Assembly (NCBI GenBank): GCA_002454045.1
Contig: DKID01000027.1
Coordinates: forward strand, 1-52,156
Direction: 5' to 3'
Source of the DNA: Nitrospina sp. UBA6727
GTDB lineage: Bacteria > Nitrospinota > Nitrospinia > Nitrospinales > VA-1
DNA length: 52,156 bases
Below the pieces are notes generated by a model. That model did not search any database. It had not been told where the DNA came from and was given only the letters and a program-made list of their open reading frames with translations. The position numbers and the translations under genes were made by a program. Below are positions 33,549 to 42,399 of the stretch, one piece after another (positions within the stretch are counted from its first letter, which is position 1; every line of letters starts with the position of its first letter).

Positions 33549-33564
33549 GGTTATCTCCGGGCGG

Positions 33565-33780
33565 TCAGTCGGCGGAACTTTCCTTGCGGTCTTTTTTCTT
33601 TTTCTTTTTCAACGCGGCCATCTTTTCTGTCGCGGCGATTTTGTTTGCCTTGCGCGCCAACCGTTTCGTTTTCTTTTTCAACTTGCGGATTGCGACCGCG
33701 CCGCCGCCGTCTTTGGATGCTTCCTTCAGTTTGGACTTTGCTTTTTTAAGGTGTCCCTGTAATTTTTCTACGTCCGCCAT
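33565..33780 (-). CDS. Lys-rich small protein of unknown function
   Basis: A 71-residue very basic protein (KLQGHLKKAKSKLKEASKD, RKLKKKTKRLARKANKIA, KKKKKKDRKESSAD). It lies upstream of gatC with a 16-base gap, so it probably belongs to the gat operon. The composition suggests nucleic-acid binding or disorder. No family is recognised and no clear ribosome site is seen. Low complexity makes over-prediction possible. Confidence 0.5.
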   Translation of the reverse strand: MADVEKLQGHLKKAKSKLKEASKDGGGAVAIRKLKKKTKRLARKANKIAATEKMAALKKKKKKDRKESSAD

Positions 33781-33903
33781 AATAAGTCGCGCCGATTTTT
33801 AGGATTTTGGAAAACAACGCTTATACCAGACGCCGCCGCAAATCGCAACCGCCGGTCAAGTCGCCGACACGGTTTGAGCAAGTAAAAGTTATCGCTCTGT
33901 TTC

Positions 33904-36495
33904 TTACAACGTTTCGTGCGCGTATATTTCGTAGCCGTCGCCGTCGGTGATAATTTTCACGGCGCCGTGGAGGTCGGTTCGCCACACGTTGACGCCGGCT
34001 TCTGAATAACGGCGCATCGTGTCGGGATGAGGGTGGCGCATGTGGTTGAGGTAACCGCTGGAAAATATCACCGCGTCGGGGCGGACGGCGTTGATGAAAA
34101 TCCGCGAGTTGGAAAATCGGCTACCGTGATGCGGTCCTTTCAAAATATCTACTTCAATTTTATGCGCCGTCGCCGCCAACTTTTTTTCTATTTTTTTGCT
34201 GATGTCGCCGGTGAACAGCATCCTAAAATTTTTATACTCAAGACGTAGCACCAGCGACAGGTCGTTGTCGGTCCTTCGGTTCGGAGTCACGGGTTGGTCG
34301 GCGCGCGTGGGGTGCAGGGGGATGAGCCGCACTCCGCCGATGACAACGGCTTCGTTCGCCTGCAACGGCATCGACTTCGTCCCGCGTTCCCGCGCCTTTT
34401 TTTGTAGGCGGCGCAGTCGGCGGTCGACGAAATTTTTGTCCAAGGTCAGAAAATGTTTGACCGGGAAAAGTTCCAGCAGGGAAGACAGTCCGCGGATATG
34501 GTCGTTGTCGGAATGGGTCGCGACCATGTAATCAATTTTTCGTATGCCCCGATTCCACAGGAACGGCGCGACAATCCGCCGTCCGACATCAAAACGGTTT
34601 TTATAAAACCCGCCGCCGTCCATCACCATGATTTCGCCGTTGGGAAAATCAATGAGCAACGATTCCCCCTGCCCGACGTCGATCGCGGTGATGGTCAACT
34701 CGTCGCCGAGAGAGTGAAAAGCGCGTGGCCAGAAAAATAGCAACAGCGCGGAAAGCCCGGCGACGACGAAAACTTTTTGCAACCGCCCACCAACTTTTTC
34801 GTATTGCGCCCGGGTGGAAAAAATTAGCAGTCCGGTGAAGAGCGCGGCGAAATAGAAAATCAACCACGACGACGGCGGCGTCGGGACGAAGAGCGAGGCG
34901 AACGGAAGTTTGGCGACGACTTCTGGCAGCCATAAAAAAAGTTGCGTGATTTTCAGCATGGGCCACGCGGGCAAGGCGACGAGCGCGGTGGAGACGGTTC
35001 CCACCAAGGTCATCATCAACACGGTGGGGATTAGGATGGAAGCCAATGGCACCATGAGTACATTCAAAAAAACGCCGACCATACTGACGCGGTTGAACTG
35101 GTAAACCAACACGGGGAAGGTGACCGCGGTGACGGTGACCGATGTCAGTGCTGCGCCGAGTAAAACTTTTTCGCCGCGAGATTTTATCGCGCGCAAAAAT
35201 GGTTCCTCGGGGTCGGGCGGCGCGGCATTGTATGGCATCAATTTTTGCGACCACGTTGGCTCTCCCATCTTAGCGACGGGGTCGCTGCTAATTTGCGACA
35301 GCATGGTGAAGACCAACAAGATTCCGCCGACCGCTATGAAGGAAAGTTGAAATCCCACGCTCATGATGGACGCGGGTTTCCACAACAGGATGATGAAGCC
35401 GGCGGTGAGGAAGGCGTTGAAGAGGCTACCGCGGCGGTCAACTAAAACGGCGAGGAGCAAGGCGATTACCATCACGCCGGCGCGGAGGGATGACACTTTC
35501 GGCCCGACTACCACCATGTAAAAAAGTACCGGGATGAGGCAGAGGACGGCGGTGACTTTGCGGGTGTGCCCCGCGCGGACGTTGTCTGGGCTGAGTCGGA
35601 AGAGTACAAAAAACACGATGGGTCGCAGCAGAAAATAGAACGCCGCCGCGACGAAGCCGATGTGCAATCCGGAAACGGCCATCAGGTGCGCGAGTCCGGT
35701 GGCGGTATAATTTTCCCGAACTTTCATCGGCAAGGAATCTTTCATCCCCAGCACCATGGCTTTGAGCAGGGCGGCTTCTTCGCGCGGAAAAAGTTTTTCC
35801 ATACTTTCCACGAGCCGACTTCGCAACTGTTGAACGCCGGTGCGCCAGAAGGGCAAGTCGAACCGACCAAGCCGCTCCATAGTTTCCGGGTGGGAGATGT
35901 TGCCGGTGACGTCGATGCCTTTTGATTTTAGGAAAAGGTGATAGTCGAAGCGCCCCGGGTTTTTGAAGTTGCGCGGAATTTTCAGGCGCACTTTGTTGAA
36001 GCGAACCCGGTCGCCCGCCGCGAAAAGAGGATGCGGTTTGTAGAGGCTCACCTGCGCCGTGCCGGTCACGGGGGTGGATGCTGCGCCTAAAGATTCCAGT
36101 TCCAGCAGATAATAAGTTCGGTCGCCAAGAACGCGCGGCGGCGAAAAAATCCGCCCTTGCACCGCCGTGGTTTGTCCCTCCTGAACATGGTTGAGGATAT
36201 GATTTGCGGGCCGCGTCAACTCTGGCAACGCCGGTACCATGTATCCCAAACCAGCCAGCAAAAAAATGACGATAGACTTTCGCGACAGTTTGCGGAGTTC
36301 ACGGTGCGTGAGAAGTAGCGCGAAGAAAAACAAAGCAAGCGGCAACAAACCGGGCGCGATGAAGTGACGCGTGGCGGGAAAGAAACTGCAAGTCCCGCTC
36401 ATGTAAGCGAGCAGCAGCGGCAGGATGGGCGGCGGCCAGCGCGCCGCTGGTGGCAACGCGACGGCGATGCTGCTGCGGTCGCCGTCCCCCGTCAT
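33904..36495 (-). CDS. comEC: ComEC/Rec2-family DNA uptake channel
   Basis: An 863-residue membrane protein that moves single-stranded DNA through the inner membrane in natural transformation. N-terminal TM helices and DUF4131 lead to the Competence domain (about 230-510: MKDSLPMKVRENYTATGLAH, LMAVSGLHIGFVA), followed by a C-terminal metallo-beta-lactamase-like nuclease domain with ATHSDNDHIRGL and KGPHHGSRFSN. All three parts are present, so full length. Its ATG overlaps the rnr stop by four bases. No other competence genes are in the window. Confidence 0.93.
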   Translation of the reverse strand: MTGDGDRSSIAVALPPAARWPPPILPLLLAYMSGTCSFFPATRHFIAPGLLPLALFFFALLLTHRELRKLSRKSIVIFLLAGLGYMVPALPELTRPANHILNHVQEGQTTAVQGRIFSPPRVLGDRTYYLLELESLGAASTPVTGTAQVSLYKPHPLFAAGDRVRFNKVRLKIPRNFKNPGRFDYHLFLKSKGIDVTGNISHPETMERLGRFDLPFWRTGVQQLRSRLVESMEKLFPREEAALLKAMVLGMKDSLPMKVRENYTATGLAHLMAVSGLHIGFVAAAFYFLLRPIVFFVLFRLSPDNVRAGHTRKVTAVLCLIPVLFYMVVVGPKVSSLRAGVMVIALLLAVLVDRRGSLFNAFLTAGFIILLWKPASIMSVGFQLSFIAVGGILLVFTMLSQISSDPVAKMGEPTWSQKLMPYNAAPPDPEEPFLRAIKSRGEKVLLGAALTSVTVTAVTFPVLVYQFNRVSMVGVFLNVLMVPLASILIPTVLMMTLVGTVSTALVALPAWPMLKITQLFLWLPEVVAKLPFASLFVPTPPSSWLIFYFAALFTGLLIFSTRAQYEKVGGRLQKVFVVAGLSALLLFFWPRAFHSLGDELTITAIDVGQGESLLIDFPNGEIMVMDGGGFYKNRFDVGRRIVAPFLWNRGIRKIDYMVATHSDNDHIRGLSSLLELFPVKHFLTLDKNFVDRRLRRLQKKARERGTKSMPLQANEAVVIGGVRLIPLHPTRADQPVTPNRRTDNDLSLVLRLEYKNFRMLFTGDISKKIEKKLAATAHKIEVDILKGPHHGSRFSNSRIFINAVRPDAVIFSSGYLNHMRHPHPDTMRRYSEAGVNVWRTDLHGAVKIITDGDGYEIYAHETL

Positions 36496-38597
36496 GCTTG
36501 CCCCAGGACGACCAAGTCGATTTGTTTGCGGCTTAGGTTGACGCCTGCGACTCGCACTTTCACGGCGTTACCGATTTGAAAACAGCGGTGGCGTTTTTGT
36601 CCGACGAGTCGGTGCTCGGGTTCGATGAACAGATAATAGTCGTCCATGATGCTGGAAATTTTTACTAGCCCTTCCACGAAAACTTCTTTCAACTCGACAA
36701 AAAATCCGAACCCGGTAACGCCGGTGATGTTCCCGTGAAAAGTTTTGCCGACTTTATCCACCATGAACTGGGCGCGGCGCAGGTCGATCACTTCCCGTTC
36801 TATGGTCATGGCTTGGATTTCCATTTGCGTGGACTGCTCGGAAATTTCGGCGAGTTGGGACAACAGCCGGGTTTTTTCTTTTGGCGGACATTTGCGTTGC
36901 AGATATTTTTTGATGATGCGGTGCAGGATGAGGTCGGGGTAGCGGCGGATCGGCGAGGTGAAATGGGCGTAATGAGGAAAGCCCAAACAGAAATGGCCGG
37001 GGTCGGCTTCGGAATAGCGCGCCTTTTTCATGGCGCGAAGAAGTAGCGTGTTGACAACTCTTTCTTCCGGTCGCCCGCGGATTTTTTTCAGCAGGGATTG
37101 AAAATCTGTTGAGCGGGGCGGCGCGGGAATCTTCAAACCGAAGGACGCGACGAACTCGTTGAAGTTGTCGATGCGTTCGGCGTCGGGCGCTTCGTGAACG
37201 CGATGAATGCACGGGATGCCGCGTTCGTGCAGGTTGCGCGCGACGAACTGGTTGGCGGCGAGCATAAATTCTTCGATGAGTTCGTGCGCCAGATTATGTT
37301 CGCTGATGTCGATGCGTTCGACGTGACCGGCGGCGTCGATATGAATTTCCGGTTCTGGCACGTGAAAATCGACGCTGCCGCTTTGGAATCTTTTTTTTCT
37401 GAGGAGTTGGCTAAGTTCGTGCATGGCGGTCAAGGTTTGTAAAAACGCATCGCCGCCGCTGTTTTTTTTCGTCAACAAATCGCGGACTTCATCGTAGGTG
37501 AACCGCCGTTGACTTTTGATGATGGAAGGGTGAAGGCTGCCGGCGATGAAATTTGCGTGGCGGTCAAAGTCCATGACGGCGCTGAGTGTCAGGCGTGGCT
37601 CGCCGGGTTTTAGGCTGCAGGTTTCGTTGGACAGGGAAACGGGGAGCATGGGGATGACGCCGTTGGCGTAGTAGATGCTGGTGCCTCTTTCCATGGCTTC
37701 TTCGTCGAGTGCGGAATTTTCTTGCACGAAGTGGCTGACGTCGGCGATGTGGACGCCGAGTCGGTATCCGCCGTCGAAGCGTTCCAGCGAGACGGCGTCA
37801 TCAAAATCTTTAGCGTGTTCTCCGTCGATGGTGAAGGTTTGCAGTCGCGTAAAATCTTTGCGTTTTTTCGCGGCGCCGTTGGAATTTTTTGTCGCGACGT
37901 CACGGGCGTCGTCGAGAATTTCCGGCGGAAAACCTTGGCGCACTCCATACTTTCTGAGGATGGATTGGATTTCGACATTCGGGTCGTTGGCGGAGCCGAG
38001 CACTTCGGTCACTTTGCCGACGGGCGGTTGGTGTCGCGCCGGGAACGTTTCAATTTCCACGTGTACGATTTGTCCGTTTTTGGCGCCCTTCCTATTTTTG
38101 CCGGCGACAAAAACGTCGTGAAAATATTTCGCGTCGGTGGGGATGACCCATCCATCCTTGCCGAAAGTTTCGTAGGTTCCGACGACATGCGTGGTGTTGC
38201 GTTGGAGGATTCGTATGATACGCCCCGCGGGTTTTCCGGGTTCGCGTTCCGATTCGATGCGGACGACGACATGGTCTTGGTGCATGGCTTCGTTCATGTT
38301 GCGGGAGTTGACATACACATCGTCGCCGCCGTGTTGTTTGTCGGGGATGACGAAGCCGAATCCGTTCGGATGACCGTGCAGTTTTCCGGTGACCAAGTGC
38401 ATTTCATCGGGAAGCCCGTAGCGTCCGCCGCGGATTTTTACCAGCGTGCCGTCGTCGGTCATTTCTTTGATGAGGTTGCGGAACTCCCGCTTCTGCGTTT
38501 CTGGCACACCCAACAGCCGGGAAAGTTCCGCGGCTTTCACGGGGCGCGTGACTTTCTTTTTCATCAAGGCGAGAATTTTTTCTTGCGTGAGTTTCAT
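36492..38597 (-). CDS. rnr: Ribonuclease R
   Basis: A 3'-5' exoribonuclease, 701 residues from the ATG at 38597 (MKLTQEKILALMKKKVTRP); the frame opens at 38801 but that extension covers the overlap with the next gene's gap. Winged-helix start, two cold-shock domains, the RNB catalytic part (IDGEHAKDFDDAVSLER; the aspartates bind metal) and a C-terminal S1 domain (GKTFHGNITGVTGFGFFVEL). It is upstream of comEC with an ATGA overlap. Slightly short of the about 750-800 usual length; no domain appears to be missing. Confidence 0.95.
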   Translation of the reverse strand: MKLTQEKILALMKKKVTRPVKAAELSRLLGVPETQKREFRNLIKEMTDDGTLVKIRGGRYGLPDEMHLVTGKLHGHPNGFGFVIPDKQHGGDDVYVNSRNMNEAMHQDHVVVRIESEREPGKPAGRIIRILQRNTTHVVGTYETFGKDGWVIPTDAKYFHDVFVAGKNRKGAKNGQIVHVEIETFPARHQPPVGKVTEVLGSANDPNVEIQSILRKYGVRQGFPPEILDDARDVATKNSNGAAKKRKDFTRLQTFTIDGEHAKDFDDAVSLERFDGGYRLGVHIADVSHFVQENSALDEEAMERGTSIYYANGVIPMLPVSLSNETCSLKPGEPRLTLSAVMDFDRHANFIAGSLHPSIIKSQRRFTYDEVRDLLTKKNSGGDAFLQTLTAMHELSQLLRKKRFQSGSVDFHVPEPEIHIDAAGHVERIDISEHNLAHELIEEFMLAANQFVARNLHERGIPCIHRVHEAPDAERIDNFNEFVASFGLKIPAPPRSTDFQSLLKKIRGRPEERVVNTLLLRAMKKARYSEADPGHFCLGFPHYAHFTSPIRRYPDLILHRIIKKYLQRKCPPKEKTRLLSQLAEISEQSTQMEIQAMTIEREVIDLRRAQFMVDKVGKTFHGNITGVTGFGFFVELKEVFVEGLVKISSIMDDYYLFIEPEHRLVGQKRHRCFQIGNAVKVRVAGVNLSRKQIDLVVLGQA

Positions 38598-38643
38598 GGG
38601 TGAGGAGTTTTTACAAGGGGAAAATATTGAAAAGAGAAGGGGG

Positions 38644-38883
38644 TTATTCTGTTTTCCTTGGGGGGCTGGAAGGATCAAAATTAAAAACTTTTTCTCCTTC
38701 AATTTTCTTCCGTGTTGCTTGCGCCGAACGCTCCAAAATATCTTCCGATTGCGGATCCGCAAACTTAGCTTCCCATTCCTTTTCCGCGTCAAGCGTTTCA
38801 AAAACAGCTTGTGCTACCAAATCCTGCCGTTCATTGGAAGATTGTTTTGCCATGGCGAACGCTTGTTCTAATAGAGAAGTCAT
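38644..38883 (-). CDS. Orphan antitoxin-like protein
   Basis: A 79-residue acidic helical protein (MTSLLEQAFAMAKQSSNERQ, then LVAQAVFETLDAEKEWEAKF, FADPQSEDILERSAQATRKK). It resembles small antitoxins or addiction-module components of the type seen with ParE/BrnT-like toxins, but no toxin gene adjoins it. A promoter at 38893-38921 would start transcription at or a few bases before the ATG, so a leaderless mRNA is possible. Alternative: a small regulatory helper of unrelated function. Confidence 0.6.
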   Translation of the reverse strand: MTSLLEQAFAMAKQSSNERQDLVAQAVFETLDAEKEWEAKFADPQSEDILERSAQATRKKIEGEKVFNFDPSSPPRKTE

Positions 38884-38892
38884 CGTGTCGCC

Positions 38893-38921
38893 AGTGTAGA
38901 GATTTCAAGGGGGAAAGGCAA
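38893..38921 (-). promoter_or_regulatory. Promoter of the antitoxin-like gene
   Basis: On the minus strand TTGCCT (38921-38916), 17 bases, TACACT (38898-38893). The ATG at 38883 is nine bases past the -10. Confidence 0.5.
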
Positions 38922-39015
38922 GTATTTAAACCTTTCGGGAAAACGATTAACTTTTGTTAGTTAAGAAGCAACAACTGTTCTGTTCTAAATGGTGCTTGTG
39001 CTCGATGGATTTTTC

Positions 39016-39040
39016 GGGAAGGTTCCCCAATAACCTTCCC
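39016..39040. repeat. Perfect 9-bp inverted repeat
   Basis: GGGAAGGTT (39016-39024) and AACCTTCCC (39032-39040) flank a 7-base loop. No T-run follows on either strand, so it is not a standard terminator. It lies about 50 bases before the Rieske promoters. Confidence 0.6.
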
Positions 39041-39091
39041 ACCACAACAGATTGGCAAAACTTTGTTAAACTTGTTTACAATCCGATTAAA

Positions 39092-39121
39092 TTTACACAG
39101 CAAATTGAAATATTTTACAAT
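39092..39121 (+). promoter_or_regulatory. Possible promoter of the Rieske gene
   Basis: TTTACA (39092-39097), 18 bases, TACAAT (39116-39121); a second TACAAT at 39077-39082 with TTGGCA 19 bases upstream is an alternative. The 272-base gap from 38884 holds nothing else. Confidence 0.4.
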
Positions 39122-39155
39122 CAGCAACGCCGCCATTTTTAGAAAAGGGAAATTT

Positions 39156-39473
39156 ATGACCGAACATAATTTAGGGAAATGGCATCATGTTCACGACGGT
39201 CATGGCAAAATGTTTACTATCAACGGCAAGAAGGTAGCGATGTTCATGATTAAAGGTAAACTTTTTGCTTTTGAGGATGAATGTCCGCACGTGGGAGCTT
39301 CTTTGGCCACTGGTAAATTGGAAGGGAAACTAGTGACCTGCCCCGCCCACTATTGGCAATTTGATGTCACCAACGGCGAATGTGTCACCCTGGATTTATG
39401 TGATGATGGAGCCTTTGTCGAAACTTATCCGGTAAAGATAGAAAACGATGAGATAATTTTAAGTTTACCCTAA
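39156..39473 (+). CDS. Rieske-type ferredoxin
   Basis: A 105-residue protein with the Rieske site C43-x-H45 (CPHVGASLATG) and C62-x2-H65 (TCPAHYW), which hold a 2Fe-2S cluster. This is the NirD/small-ferredoxin type. An AAAGGGA site precedes the ATG. No oxygenase or reductase gene is nearby, so its partner is unknown; pheT follows after about 70 bases. Confidence 0.93.
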   Translation: MTEHNLGKWHHVHDGHGKMFTINGKKVAMFMIKGKLFAFEDECPHVGASLATGKLEGKLVTCPAHYWQFDVTNGECVTLDLCDDGAFVETYPVKIENDEIILSLP

Positions 39474-39541
39474 TGGGCAATTGAGGTTAAAAGTCAAACT
39501 GGGCCACAATCGAGTGCCACTTCGCAAAATAAAGGAACCGC

Positions 39542-41638
39542 ATGAAAGTACAAGTTGACTGGTTGAAAGAATATACCGCAATCAATGTCACGACGGACGA
39601 ACTCAGCCGCGTCCTCACCATGGCCGGATTGGAAGTCGAAAGTTACGCGATGGTCGAGTTGCCCGACGGCGAAAAGAGCGAAGTGTTGGAACTGAACGTG
39701 ACGCCGAACCGCGGTTATTGTTTGTCGCATATCGGCGTGGCGCGCGAAGTTTCGGCGCTGTTGAACACGCCGTTGAAACTTCCCGACCCGATGAAAACTC
39801 TCGCGTCCGAATCGGGAACGGTCGCGGTGGCGGAGCGTTTGTCGGTCAAAAATTTGGAGCCGCAACGATGCCTGCGTTATTGCGCGTTGGTGATAGAAAA
39901 TGTAAAAGTCGGTCCCTCGCCAAAATGGTTGCGGGACAGGCTGACCGCGGTTGGCTTTCGTCCCATCAACAACATCGTGGACGCCACCAACTTTGTGATG
40001 ATGGAATACGGCCAGCCTTTGCACGCGTTTGACCGCGACTTGTTGACCGACCACCAAATCATCATCCGTTGCGCGAAAAAAGGCGAACCTTTCTCCAGCC
40101 TGGATGGCACCGAATTAAAATTGGGACCGGACGCCTTGGTCATCGCCGACGGTGAAAAACCCGTGGCGTTGGCGGGAATCATGGGCGGAGCGAACAGTCA
40201 CGTTTCCGAAACCACCCGCCATGTTGTGTTGGAGAGCGCCTGCTTTGATGCGGCGACGGTGCGCAAGGGGTCAAAAAATTACGGACTGCGGTCGGATTCT
40301 TCTTACCGCTTCGAGCGTGGCGTGGATTGGCGCGGCGTGGTTTTTGCGCAAGCCCGCGCCGCCGTGATGATGAAGGAATTGGCGGGCGGCGAAATATGTT
40401 TGGGACGGGTGGACATTCATTCTGCAACTGAAACGCCGGTGAGCGTCCCGCTAAGACTGCGCCGACTCAACCAACTTTTAGGCGCAAACTTTCGCGCCGA
40501 CGAAGTCCGCGACCTGCTTTCCCGATTAGGCATGGAGGTTGCGAGCCAGTCGGAAAATTCGGAAAGCATGGCGGTGAAAATTCCCAGTTTCCGTCCCGAC
40601 CTTTCGTGCGAAGTGGAACTGATTGAGGAAGTCGCCCGCATCAACGGGTTTGACAAAGTTGACACGGTTTACCCGTCGGCGAAAGTGGGACCCGTCAAAA
40701 TATCCGCCAAGCAAAACATCATCAAAACGGTGCGGGAAATTTTCTGTTGCGGCGGGTTTGCCGAGACGGTGCATTATAGTTTTATCGAACGCGCCGCTGC
40801 GGAAAAATTCAAAACCGCCTTCGCCGATTGCGACGACGACCATGTCATCGCGTTAAAAAATCCTTTGAGTTCCGAATACGACACGATGCGCACCAGCCTG
40901 CTTCCCGGCTTGTTGAAGACGGCGGGACTCAACTTAAGCAAAGGGCAGAAGCCTCTCAAACTTTTTGAAATAGGCAGCGTTTATTTTTCCGACTCCGCCG
41001 GCGCGCGCACGGAAAAGGCGGTGCTTTCCGCCATCGTGCTAGGGACGTATGAACCTACGCCGTGGAAACCGCGCGACGGGGATTACGATTTCTATGACCT
41101 CAAGGGAGCGCTGGAAACTTTGACTACGCGCTTGCATTTGAAGTTGCAAATTTTCCCGGAGAGCAAACCATTTTTGGTGTCGGGGAAATCGGCGCGCGTC
41201 CAAGTAAGCGATGAAAGGTTGGGTTGCTTGGGCGAAGTGGCGCCGCAAGAAAACATGGTCAAGGAACTGGGACAAAATGTTTACGCCATGGAACTCGACT
41301 TAGGCGCTTTAGAAAAGTCGGCGTCTTCCTCGCTCCAGTTTCGGCCGATTCCAAAATTCCCCGCGACATACCGCGATATTTCTATTTTGGTGGACCGGTC
41401 AACCGCTTCGCAAAAAGCCGCGGACTTGATTCTTAAAACCGGCAGTCCCTTGATACAGAAGGTCGAGTTGTATGACTATTTTGCGGGGAAGAAAATCCAC
41501 GCCGACAAAAAAAGCCTCACCTTTGCTTTGTCCTTTCAATCCGCCGAGAGGACACTTTCCGACGACGAGATTACGCCGTTGTTTGAAAAAATCGTTCAAA
41601 CTTTAAAGAGCGAACTCGGTGCTTCTCTACGGGAATGA
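39542..41638 (+). CDS. pheT: Phenylalanyl-tRNA synthetase beta subunit, lacking the EMAP domain
   Basis: A 698-residue beta subunit that helps charge tRNA-Phe. The start MKVQVDWLKEYTAINVTTDE and GLEVESYAMVELPDGEKSEV lead straight into VLELNVTPNRGYCLSHIGVA, so the usual tRNA-binding EMAP/OB insert of about 110 residues is missing (bacterial PheT is about 790-800). B3/B4 editing, B5, core and the C-terminal FDX-ACB domain (FRPIPKFPATYRDISILVDR, to the end) are present. pheS is not upstream, where a Rieske gene sits. Confidence 0.93.
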   Translation: MKVQVDWLKEYTAINVTTDELSRVLTMAGLEVESYAMVELPDGEKSEVLELNVTPNRGYCLSHIGVAREVSALLNTPLKLPDPMKTLASESGTVAVAERLSVKNLEPQRCLRYCALVIENVKVGPSPKWLRDRLTAVGFRPINNIVDATNFVMMEYGQPLHAFDRDLLTDHQIIIRCAKKGEPFSSLDGTELKLGPDALVIADGEKPVALAGIMGGANSHVSETTRHVVLESACFDAATVRKGSKNYGLRSDSSYRFERGVDWRGVVFAQARAAVMMKELAGGEICLGRVDIHSATETPVSVPLRLRRLNQLLGANFRADEVRDLLSRLGMEVASQSENSESMAVKIPSFRPDLSCEVELIEEVARINGFDKVDTVYPSAKVGPVKISAKQNIIKTVREIFCCGGFAETVHYSFIERAAAEKFKTAFADCDDDHVIALKNPLSSEYDTMRTSLLPGLLKTAGLNLSKGQKPLKLFEIGSVYFSDSAGARTEKAVLSAIVLGTYEPTPWKPRDGDYDFYDLKGALETLTTRLHLKLQIFPESKPFLVSGKSARVQVSDERLGCLGEVAPQENMVKELGQNVYAMELDLGALEKSASSSLQFRPIPKFPATYRDISILVDRSTASQKAADLILKTGSPLIQKVELYDYFAGKKIHADKKSLTFALSFQSAERTLSDDEITPLFEKIVQTLKSELGASLRE

Positions 41639-41646
41639 GGGGATTA

Positions 41647-41675
41647 TTGACACCCCGACACCGCGGTGCTACGAT
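41647..41675 (+). promoter_or_regulatory. Strong promoter before the ZapB-like gene
   Basis: TTGACA (41647-41652), 17 bases, TACGAT (41670-41675). The likely start base is at about 41682, next to the ATG at 41683. The pair lies just past the pheT stop, so the zap genes could be transcribed separately from pheT. Confidence 0.55.
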
Positions 41676-41682
41676 TCCCGCC

Positions 41683-41961
41683 ATGCCTGAGTTGGAGATG
41701 CGTCAACTGGAAGAACGTGTGTCGCTCCTGATGAAGGAGTTCCGCCGTCTTAAGGAAGAAAACCAAGAGTTGCTCTGCCAGATTGATCAACTGAATCGAA
41801 AAGAGGCGGCGATGGAAAAAGAAAAAAGTTTGAGTCGGCGCGCGCAGGACCGCCTTCTTCAACTGGAAACCATGAACCAGAAAAACGCAGAGAACCGCGT
41901 AGCCGCGCGGACAAAGGTTCAGGCGCTTCTAAAAAATCTGGAAAAATTTGATCTGACTTAA
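41683..41961 (+). CDS. ZapB-like coiled-coil division protein
   Basis: A 92-residue, almost wholly coiled-coil protein (MRQLEERVSLLMKEFRRLKE, EENQELLCQIDQLNRKEAAM). Position before zapA and the coiled-coil plan fit the small proteins that bind ZapA at the Z ring. The ATG at 41683 matches the promoter's start base; an ATG at 41635 overlaps the pheT stop (ATGA) and would add 16 residues. Confidence 0.75.
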   Translation: MPELEMRQLEERVSLLMKEFRRLKEENQELLCQIDQLNRKEAAMEKEKSLSRRAQDRLLQLETMNQKNAENRVAARTKVQALLKNLEKFDLT

Positions 41962-42046
41962 CTGAAAAATGTTTGCGGGCGAAAGTACCTCACGGCAAAA
42001 TCGGCAGGTTTGATGGCGTGGCTAATTTGGTCTGGGTGAGTTAAAA

Positions 42047-42340
42047 ATGGCGAGCGGCAAAAAAATTCAGATTTATGGAAAAACCTACAGCCTGAAAAAC
42101 TCCTCGTCAGAAGTGGACACGGAGGAGGTTGCCGCCTATGTGGATTCGCGAATGAAAGAAATGGCCAACGCCCGCAACAAAACTTCCACTGCCGACTTAG
42201 CCATCCTCGTGGCACTCAATGTTGCGCAGGAATTGATGGAGTTGAAAAATCACGTCGGGGCAAAGGAAGCAGCCGAGCGAGAAAAACTCCAGCACTTGGT
42301 CGCGGCTCTCGATGAAGAACTCCAGCGCAGTGAAAGATGA
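42047..42340 (+). CDS. zapA: Cell division protein ZapA
   Basis: A 97-residue Z-ring associated protein. KKIQIYGKTYSLKNSSSEVD is the ZapA beta start, and the long helix LAILVALNVAQELMELKNHV with the downstream coiled coil follows. It promotes FtsZ bundling. It sits between a ZapB-like gene and 6S RNA, the same order as in many proteobacteria. Confidence 0.92.
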   Translation: MASGKKIQIYGKTYSLKNSSSEVDTEEVAAYVDSRMKEMANARNKTSTADLAILVALNVAQELMELKNHVGAKEAAEREKLQHLVAALDEELQRSER

Positions 42341-42364
42341 TGGGCTTGCCGCGTTAGATAGACC

Positions 42365-42393
42365 TTGGGGGGCGTGAGTCTTTGTGATAGGAT
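42365..42393 (+). promoter_or_regulatory. Likely 6S RNA promoter
   Basis: TTGGGG (42365-42370), 17 bases, TAGGAT (42388-42393), with the start near 42400, at the expected 5' end of the 6S RNA. Confidence 0.4.
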
Positions 42394-42399
42394 GCGGCG

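Noticed and set aside
37722..38603. 293-codon plus-strand ORF
   Set aside because: Antisense to rnr; no motif of its own.
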